NCBI RefSeq assembly: GCF_044596045.1
Contig: NZ_CP138995.1
Span: 3,224,001-3,288,000 of the forward strand
Source of the DNA: Flagellimonas sp947499585
GTDB lineage: Bacteria; Bacteroidota; Bacteroidia; Flavobacteriales; Flavobacteriaceae
DNA: 64,000 nucleotides
Direction of reading: 5' to 3'
Positions within the stretch are counted from its first letter, which is position 1. Each line of letters begins with the position of its first letter. Positions 58,013 to 64,000 of the stretch are shown in pieces. A model generated the notes under the pieces. The model saw nothing but the letters and a program-made list of their open reading frames with translations. It had not been told where the DNA came from and did no database searches. Position numbers and translations under genes: made by a program.

Positions 58013-58044
58013 CAAAAATAGATTACATTTACACGTATCTTCAA
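58013..58044 (-). promoter_or_regulatory. promoter of the GH26 operon
   Basis: On the minus strand TTG (58042-58044), 21 bases and TATTTTTG (58013-58020) match the Bacteroidota consensus, about 70 bp before the GH26 start, in the gap shared with the AraC gene. Confidence 0.6.
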
Positions 58045-58078
58045 TACTATTTTATCATTTTGCTATATAATTACAACC

Positions 58079-58960
58079 ATGGGACATATCTTTCAAAAAC
58101 CACATCGAGAAATAATTCAAATGTCACCCCAAGACAGTTTTTTAGTTTTTGATCGCACCAAGGAGCTATTTGACTACCCCATACATTATCACCCAGAGTA
58201 TGAGCTAAACTTTATTTCAAATGCATCTGGTGTTAGAAGAGCTGTGGGGGACAGTTTGGAAGAGATTACCGACAAGGATTTAGTACTGATTGGACCCAAC
58301 CTTTATCATGTATGGGAACAGCACAAATGCGAGAGCAAAAAGATTCGTGAGATTACTGTGCAATTCCATGATAATCTATTTCAAGAAGAATTTTTGAGTA
58401 GGGGTATAATGAAACCAATAAGAGAAATGTTTGAAAGAGCCAATCATGGTATTGTATTTTCTAGGAACACCTGTCTAGCATTGGAACCAAGACTTAAGAA
58501 AGTATCAAAATTGGATAGTATAGATTATTTTTTAGAGATTTTTTCCATTTTATATGACCTTTCCATTTCTAGAAACCAGCGAATGCTGTCTACTACTTCC
58601 GTGGAACCAGAAAATTATGAGCATAGCGAAAAGCTAAAGAGGCTACACCAATTCATAGAGAAAAATTATGATTCCAAAATTTCACTTTCCAACGTGTCCA
58701 ATTTATTGAATATGAGTTCGGTCTCATTTAATAGATTCATCAAAAAAAGAACGGGTAAAACATTTGTAGAATATCTTAATGATATACGAATTGGTTATGC
58801 TTCAAGACAACTCATAGAAAAAGATCAAAGTATATCAGAGGTAGCTTACAGCTGTGGGTTTAATAGTATTGCAAACTTCAATCGAATTTTTAAAAAAAAT
58901 AAAGGATGCACTCCAACAAAGTACCGCGAGGACTTTTTAGGGATTAAAAGAGTCCTGTAA
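58079..58960 (+). CDS. AraC-family transcriptional regulator
   Basis: The 293-residue protein has an N-terminal cupin sensor (about 15-110, with HYHPEYELNFISNASGVRRAVGD) and a C-terminal double helix-turn-helix (about 185-290: KLKRLHQFIEKNYDSKISLSNVSNLLNMSSVSFNRFIKKRTG, then DQSISEVAYSCGFNSIANFNRIFKKNKGCTPTKYRE). Divergence from the GH26 operon makes it the likely sensor of mannan oligosaccharides. SusC/D-linked loci more often use hybrid two-component systems or SusR-type regulators. Confidence 0.9.
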   Translation: MGHIFQKPHREIIQMSPQDSFLVFDRTKELFDYPIHYHPEYELNFISNASGVRRAVGDSLEEITDKDLVLIGPNLYHVWEQHKCESKKIREITVQFHDNLFQEEFLSRGIMKPIREMFERANHGIVFSRNTCLALEPRLKKVSKLDSIDYFLEIFSILYDLSISRNQRMLSTTSVEPENYEHSEKLKRLHQFIEKNYDSKISLSNVSNLLNMSSVSFNRFIKKRTGKTFVEYLNDIRIGYASRQLIEKDQSISEVAYSCGFNSIANFNRIFKKNKGCTPTKYREDFLGIKRVL

Positions 58961-59208
58961 AAGTCAGTTGTTTATCATTTAATTTCAATTTCATATCGCT
59001 TTTTGTCAAAATCTTCATGTTTCCCAAAAGAGGTTTCTGAATTTCATATTTTTTGAAGATCTTTTAAAAAGGAATCATACAGATTATTGAAACTTCTAAG
59101 GTTTATGATGAAGAATGACTTGCAAAAACTATTGATTAAGCCATACGTAGAACCATAATAGAATGTAACAAAGCAGGAAGTTTGTTAACTTATACTAAAC
59201 AATTGCAA

Positions 59209-60048
59209 ATGAATACCAAATACAGATTCGTTGTTTTATTATTACTGATTACTATGATTGGTGCTAATCAGGGTATTGCACAAGAAGTAGGAATCCAGTT
59301 GTATAGTTTAAGAAACCAATTTTCAGAAAACGTTCCAGAAACGCTGAAATTGATTAAAAGTTGGGGTATTACCACTATTGAAGGTGGTGAAAACACGTAC
59401 GGGCTTGAACAATCACATTTTATTGACTTGCTCAAAAAATATAATTTGAATACTGTAAGTGTGGGCACCAATCAGGACGAGCTTCGCGATAATCCTCAAA
59501 TGGCAGTTGATAGAGCTAAAGCATTTGGTGCAAAATATGCCATGTGCCCCTGGATTCTTCACAAAGGAAATAATTTCACAATTAAAGATGTGCAAAAGGC
59601 CGTTGCTATTTTTAACACTTCAGGAAAGTTGTTAAGAGAGAATGGAATCAACTTAGTTTATCACATTCACGGTTATGAATTTAGGCCATACAAAAACGGA
59701 ACCTTATTTGATTACATGGTAGAGAATTCCAAAAATTTTGACTTCGAAATGGATGTTTTTTGGACACGGCATGGAGGTGAAGATCCTTTAAAACTTTTAG
59801 AGAAGTACCCTTCCAAGTTCAAATTAATGCATCTAAAAGATATGGAAAAAGGCATTGTTGGGGATAACACAGGAGGTGCTGATGATGATACTAACGTTGT
59901 TCTAGGTACAGGTTCAATCGATATAAAATCTATAGTCTTGAAGGCTCGTGAATTGGGCATTAAGTATATGTTCATAGAAGATGAGTCAACAAACGTTGAA
60001 AACCAAGTTCCAGAAAGCCTGGAGTTCTTAAAAACTATTTTGAAGTAA
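59209..60048 (+). CDS. exported sugar isomerase/epimerase-like TIM-barrel protein
   Basis: From the ATG at 59209 the protein has 279 residues: a signal peptide (ending GIAQ) and a xylose-isomerase-like TIM barrel with VGIQLYSLRNQF, WGITTIEGGENTYG, YHIHGYEFRPYKNGTLFDYM, FEMDVFWTRHGG, KLMHLKDME and YMFIEDES, the positions where family members bind metal. Substrate unknown. It is convergent with the sulfatase. Confidence 0.87.
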   Translation: MNTKYRFVVLLLLITMIGANQGIAQEVGIQLYSLRNQFSENVPETLKLIKSWGITTIEGGENTYGLEQSHFIDLLKKYNLNTVSVGTNQDELRDNPQMAVDRAKAFGAKYAMCPWILHKGNNFTIKDVQKAVAIFNTSGKLLRENGINLVYHIHGYEFRPYKNGTLFDYMVENSKNFDFEMDVFWTRHGGEDPLKLLEKYPSKFKLMHLKDMEKGIVGDNTGGADDDTNVVLGTGSIDIKSIVLKARELGIKYMFIEDESTNVENQVPESLEFLKTILK

Positions 60049-60071
60049 ACATTGAACTTTTAATCTATTCC

Positions 60072-60197
60072 ATGACAATAGTATTTGTTGTCGTCTGTTT
60101 GCCAATCTTTATTTTATTGATGACAATTGCAACAGCTGTGTTGTTTCAAAAAAAAATGTCATTACCCTCAAAAAAGAGAGGTTTTACAATCGTTTAA
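60072..60197 (+). CDS. possible 41-residue membrane protein
   Basis: An ATG frame encodes MTIVFVVVCLPIFILLMTIA then TAVLFQKKMSLPSKKRGFTIV, a single transmembrane helix with a basic tail. It begins 24 bp after the isomerase gene stop on the same strand and overlaps the 3' end of the sulfatase gene by 14 bp. There is no homology evidence and it may be chance. Confidence 0.35.
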   Translation: MTIVFVVVCLPIFILLMTIATAVLFQKKMSLPSKKRGFTIV

Positions 60198-61947
60198 AAT
60201 TTAATAGCCTAAAATCAATGGATGAATTACCAGGTATGTTGATGGCCTTTAAACTCAACTGACCGGATCCTTTTTTTATGGAAATTTCCCCCATTTTAGT
60301 TGCTTTAAAATATTTTACAAACGATTCCATTCTGGGTGACCTATCCATTTTTGCACCAATTAAGGGAGGGTCATGAGCTTCATTGATTATTGTAGTTATG
60401 CTTTTATTATTCAATTGCAATTGAATTTCCGTGCCAACATCTTCTAGTTTGCAGCTGTAATATAAAAATACTTCAAAAGTCCCGGCTTTTAAGACATCAA
60501 CATCCCATGTGATTGAGTCATTTAAACTTTTCCAATTTGTGTAAAAGGAGTCATTTGGCCAACGGTTGCTTCTTTCTATATTGCCATGTGCTACACCATC
60601 CCTTGCAGGTAAATGGGTAAAACCATAACCTGGAGCACCTATAGGGAAAAGCCTTTCTTTTTGATGGCTTTCTAAAGCACCAACCTCTTTTTCCCAATTG
60701 GTTTTAAGCACAATCAGAGAGTCTCGTATTGGTGCCGCATTTTCAGAAATATCCGTTGTTTGTCCTCTGTCATTGTCCATATCGTACAGTCGGTTCTCTT
60801 TGTCCAAACGATATTTTTGGGTACGTATGCTTGTATTGCCCTGCCAATGGTTATAGATAACCCTATCAATCACTTTGTCCTCACCAATTATCAGATTAGA
60901 ACTGAAGTCCATTCCGTCTAAATTTAAAGAATCAGCTAGAGGGACCTCCGCCAAATTTGCCAATGTTGGCAGTAAATCTACAGACCCCACTATTTGTTTG
61001 AATTTACTTCCAGCGGCAATTTTCTCGGGCCATTTGATAAATAATGGAGATTTGACCCCACCCTCATCGGTAGAGCCTTTTTTGCCCCGCATACCTCCGT
61101 TCCATCTCCATCCATTTGGTCCATTGTCAGACATAAAGACAACAATTGTATTTTCATTCAATCCCGCTTTTTTAAGATGATTGTTTAAGCGACCTACATT
61201 CCAATCAATATTTTCTACCATTGCCAATGCCGCCTTGGTGAATTGTTGGTCTTCTTCTTCTTCACCATTATAGGTCATTTCTAATTTTTTGTTTTGAAAT
61301 TTATCCCAATAATTGTCGGGGACTTGCATAGGACTATGTGGTGTATTCACCGGAAGCATCAGAAAGAAGGGATTGTTTTGATTCTTTTCAATAAACTCCA
61401 AACCATGGTTGAACAAATCATCAACTAAAAAACCCTTTCCTTGTACAATTTTGCCATTGTGATCTAGCATTGGGCTAAAATAGTTGCCCCAATGACCGGA
61501 GCAAAACCCGTAATAATCGTCAAAACCTCTGGAAAGTGGATGGTAAGGTGGTTGCGTTCCGTTATGCCATTTACCATAAGCAGCAGTTGAATATCCGGCG
61601 CTTTTGAAAACTTCAGCTATGGTGGCAATTCCAAGATTTATTCGTTCACCTCCTGCAGAAGTGGAATAAACACCAAGTCTTGGGTAATACAGCCCAGTTA
61701 ATAATTCTGCACGGGTAGGTGAGCAAACGGGTTGGACAAAAAAGTTTTCCATTACGGCCCCTTGGTAAGCTATGGAGTCAATATATGGTGTAGCTATGTT
61801 GGTGTTGCCATGGTAGCTTAAATCCCCCCAACCTTGATCATCTGTAAGAATAAAAATTACATTTGGTGGTCGTTGAATATCTTCTTTTTTAGCACAAGAA
61901 TTTTCAGTAAGAAGTAATAAAGACAATGCTAAATAAAATAATTTCAT
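60184..61947 (-). CDS. S1-family sulfatase, exported
   Basis: The 587-residue protein has a lipoprotein-type signal (NSCAKKE) and the sulfatase motif C75-S-P-T-R79 in VCSPTRAELLTGLYYPR, where the cysteine becomes formylglycine. Metal residues include D36 and D37 (FILTDDQGWGD) and SDNGPNGWRWNGG. A carbohydrate-binding-like C-terminal domain occupies about 460-587. It removes sulfate esters, most likely from algal polysaccharide or glycosaminoglycan-like glycans. The S1 subfamily cannot be set without a search. Confidence 0.9.
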   Translation of the reverse strand: MKLFYLALSLLLLTENSCAKKEDIQRPPNVIFILTDDQGWGDLSYHGNTNIATPYIDSIAYQGAVMENFFVQPVCSPTRAELLTGLYYPRLGVYSTSAGGERINLGIATIAEVFKSAGYSTAAYGKWHNGTQPPYHPLSRGFDDYYGFCSGHWGNYFSPMLDHNGKIVQGKGFLVDDLFNHGLEFIEKNQNNPFFLMLPVNTPHSPMQVPDNYWDKFQNKKLEMTYNGEEEEDQQFTKAALAMVENIDWNVGRLNNHLKKAGLNENTIVVFMSDNGPNGWRWNGGMRGKKGSTDEGGVKSPLFIKWPEKIAAGSKFKQIVGSVDLLPTLANLAEVPLADSLNLDGMDFSSNLIIGEDKVIDRVIYNHWQGNTSIRTQKYRLDKENRLYDMDNDRGQTTDISENAAPIRDSLIVLKTNWEKEVGALESHQKERLFPIGAPGYGFTHLPARDGVAHGNIERSNRWPNDSFYTNWKSLNDSITWDVDVLKAGTFEVFLYYSCKLEDVGTEIQLQLNNKSITTIINEAHDPPLIGAKMDRSPRMESFVKYFKATKMGEISIKKGSGQLSLKAINIPGNSSIDFRLLNFKRL

Positions 61948-62078
61948 ATTCTGTTTTATTCACATCATTTAATACTAGAAAGTTAACCTATACCATATAT
62001 CCCTCCTAGTACTATTTTGTCATTTAAATAAACATGTAATGACTTAAACTCCTTTCTTAAGAATATTGGGTTTTCGAC

Positions 62079-63596
62079 TTATTTCAACCTGTTTTTTAGA
62101 ATCATAAGGTCTACATTTGTCTCTGACCATCGTTTTAACAATTTTTCAGGTGTTGGAGAAAAGGTATATGTAAGTGAACTTAAGATGATGTCCCTATCTC
62201 CATCTTGATCAATATCGCCAGTATCCATTAAAAACCACCTTCCTGCATCCGGATCTGTTAAGGTTTTGGTTTTGAATTCAAAGTTTTTGGAGTCCATATT
62301 TTCTAAATACACAAATGATGCTTCCGAAGCTCGTTCATAATCAGGAAAGGAGCTTACCAAACCAAAATCGATGTCACCATCTTGATCAAAATCATATGAA
62401 GCCACCCGAGTAGCACCATTTAGGGCATAAAAAAAAGCTTCTTCATAATTATTATTTCCATCATTAAGGTGAATTCGCATGCCATGATATGGTTTCTGCA
62501 CATACGATTTATCTGCATTATCTCCGTTTACAGTAACAATATCAATAAAACCATCATTATTGTAATCAACAAGTTCAAACCAACTACTACCATATACAGG
62601 GCTAAATTTTAAAATATTTTCTGCTTCAAATTTTAAACCTTCTTTTTGATACAAAATCGTAATACCTTCTCTTGCTTGTGATGTAAGTACAACCAAATCA
62701 AGCAGGTCATCATTATTCATATCCTTGGCAACAGTTCTTATACAGCCGGACTGGTTCAGCAATACTTTTTTCTCAAACTCAGCTCTGTCATTTTCAACAA
62801 GCATGGACAATTTGCCTGTCTCATTTCCGAATTCGCTGATTACTATCTCATCTTTACCATCACTATTTAAATCTTTGACAAGAGTATGGACAGGGCGATG
62901 GAATTTGCCTAACATGTTTTGAGAGCCTTTTTCGCTTATTTTAACGATGGTTCCCTGTTCCAGTTCTGAGGGATCAAATAGACCTACTTCCGTGACATAT
63001 TTAATGGTGTCTTTTTGGTTAAACCAAGTAACTGGCGTTTCCCCTTGAAACTTTTTGGTTATTTCTTCATTCTTGAAGTTATAAGTACTTAATTCCCCAG
63101 CTATTGTACCATAATATAATTCAGAGTCATCATTCCTGTAGGCTAAATATGTGATTAATGCACCATTTTGATTATCAAGTGCAATTGGAATCTGCTCAAA
63201 CGCTTCCAGTTTTTCTAACTGGGGAATACGGTTTGCTACTAACTTATCAGGTGCAGAATCAAGAATGTATTGTTCCAGCATTACCATTTCATTCACACTA
63301 ATTTTTGGTTTGAAGGTTGTTGCCTCGGATATAAATGGTCCTTGATATTTATCTTGATTTATATTTTCTATTTCCATTCTAGAAAACATATCTGGAAGAA
63401 TCGCATTTTTCCAAATCGTTTTTGGCAATTCATCAATTTTTGGTGCACTATGGCATCCTGTGCAATGTTTGTTGTAGAGGGCCATTTCTTTTTCACGCTT
63501 TTTAGATACACAACAAGTCAAGGTCACTGCCAATACGGAAAAGAAAATTAGGCGGAGTATTGACGCGTAATCGTTTTTGTATTTTATAATAGCCAT
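62079..63596 (-). CDS. c-type-haem and VCBS-repeat lipoprotein
   Basis: The 505-residue protein has a signal sequence with a lipobox-like TCC, then one c-type haem motif CTGCH (NKHCTGCHSAPK, about 40-46) with a following methionine as possible axial ligand (PDMFSRME). After about residue 120 it continues as FG-GAP/VCBS repeats (DLNSDGKDEIVI, DMNNDDLLDLVV, DYNNDGFIDIVT, DFDQDGDIDFGL, DIDQDGDRDIIL) forming a propeller. A haem domain fused to a propeller points to electron transfer at the cell surface. Its relation to the neighbouring sulfatase is unknown. Confidence 0.85.
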   Translation of the reverse strand: MAIIKYKNDYASILRLIFFSVLAVTLTCCVSKKREKEMALYNKHCTGCHSAPKIDELPKTIWKNAILPDMFSRMEIENINQDKYQGPFISEATTFKPKISVNEMVMLEQYILDSAPDKLVANRIPQLEKLEAFEQIPIALDNQNGALITYLAYRNDDSELYYGTIAGELSTYNFKNEEITKKFQGETPVTWFNQKDTIKYVTEVGLFDPSELEQGTIVKISEKGSQNMLGKFHRPVHTLVKDLNSDGKDEIVISEFGNETGKLSMLVENDRAEFEKKVLLNQSGCIRTVAKDMNNDDLLDLVVLTSQAREGITILYQKEGLKFEAENILKFSPVYGSSWFELVDYNNDGFIDIVTVNGDNADKSYVQKPYHGMRIHLNDGNNNYEEAFFYALNGATRVASYDFDQDGDIDFGLVSSFPDYERASEASFVYLENMDSKNFEFKTKTLTDPDAGRWFLMDTGDIDQDGDRDIILSSLTYTFSPTPEKLLKRWSETNVDLMILKNRLK

Positions 63597-64000
63597 GTCT
63601 TAAGATTAGCTGTTTAATATCAAATATAGGTATTTGACTTATTGCGGATTGGCTTTACAAGTGCTTAGCAGTTAATCTGAAAATTTATAGGTAGATAATG
63701 ACAAAATAAGAGAAGAATCAACTGGGGCTTAAACTTGTAGCTTCGAGGCCGTTGAGTGTCAAGAATCCGCTATTGTCAACTCTTTACATTTACGGATTTC
63801 CGCACTTTGCAAAAGCAAAAATTGATGTTTATCAGAGTTCTGCAACAGCCACGAACGTTTGTTGGGACCATATATACATGTAAATAATCCCACCTTTATC
63901 TAAACTTGATCAATTAGATATTTTCTTTCTTCGGATGGATTAATGTTGACAGTCATTTACACCAAAAAATTAGTTAAATTTATAATCAAATAAGTTCATT
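63597..64000. other. 404-bp end region without a gene
   Basis: TATATTTG on the minus strand (63621-63628) is a possible -7 element of the haem/VCBS gene. At 63770-63875 a stretch with AATCCG/CGGATT arms and the end GAACGTTTGTTGGG recalls the TTGTT-core hairpins of the island. No coding frame is supported. Confidence 0.4.

Overview
The window comes from an AT-rich chromosome of the Bacteroidota, most likely a marine member of the Flavobacteriaceae. The evidence is a SusC/SusD pair, promoters of the TTG-N17..21-TAnnTTTG type, a split transketolase, many proteins of families confined to flavobacteria, FKBP and FISUMP proteins, and an rrn operon of the 16S-Ile-Ala-23S-5S type.

Region 1 (1-11160) is ordinary chromosome. 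It holds ornithine aminotransferase, an ECF sigma factor with a small membrane protein, the rRNA methyltransferase RlmD followed by two envelope proteins, a THUMP-domain RNA methyltransferase, a ZIP metal transporter, a hemolysin III-type membrane protein, and two tandem amidohydrolases about as long as each other and nearly identical. Region 2 (11190-16610) is a complete rRNA operon on the minus strand, with a clear promoter and terminator. Region 3 (16770-34170) is housekeeping: thrS-infC-rpmI-rplT, a frame-broken SGNH hydrolase, a HAD phosphatase, dnaB, accA, an LptF/G permease, tgt, transketolase halves, an FKBP lipoprotein, an S4 protein, a phosphoribosyltransferase and shikimate kinase.

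Region 4 (34290-44020) is the accessory island. It begins at a tRNA-Lys gene followed by the N-terminal piece of a tyrosine recombinase fused to unrelated sequence. Next comes a run of mostly tiny, unrelated genes, all on the minus strand, joined by at least 13 copies of an 18-bp junction motif (ATCCTTTATTTGAACTTT and close variants) that touches start codons and often supplies the preceding gene's stop codon. Larger imperfect hairpins with a TATACA-n-TTGTT core border some of the genes, including a Mrr-like nuclease and a serine hydrolase. This looks like an integron-like gene-cassette array without a recognisable integron integrase, and it is the most unusual part of the window. Three genes here (59, 47 and 52 codons) were found by reading the minus strand directly.

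Region 5 (44277-63600) is a polysaccharide-utilisation locus for beta-mannan: GH26 mannanase, sugar-cation symporter, GH130 mannosyl-glucose phosphorylase, AGE-type (mannobiose) epimerase, SusC, SusD and a very large ASPIC/VCBS lipoprotein, with a divergent AraC regulator. The expected flow is extracellular cleavage to mannobiose, import, epimerisation to mannosyl-glucose and phosphorolysis. A secreted sugar isomerase-like protein, a sulfatase and a c-type-haem/VCBS lipoprotein follow; whether they belong to the mannan pathway is unproven.

All calls were made by reading the sequence. No similarity search was run, and rRNA ends are approximate.
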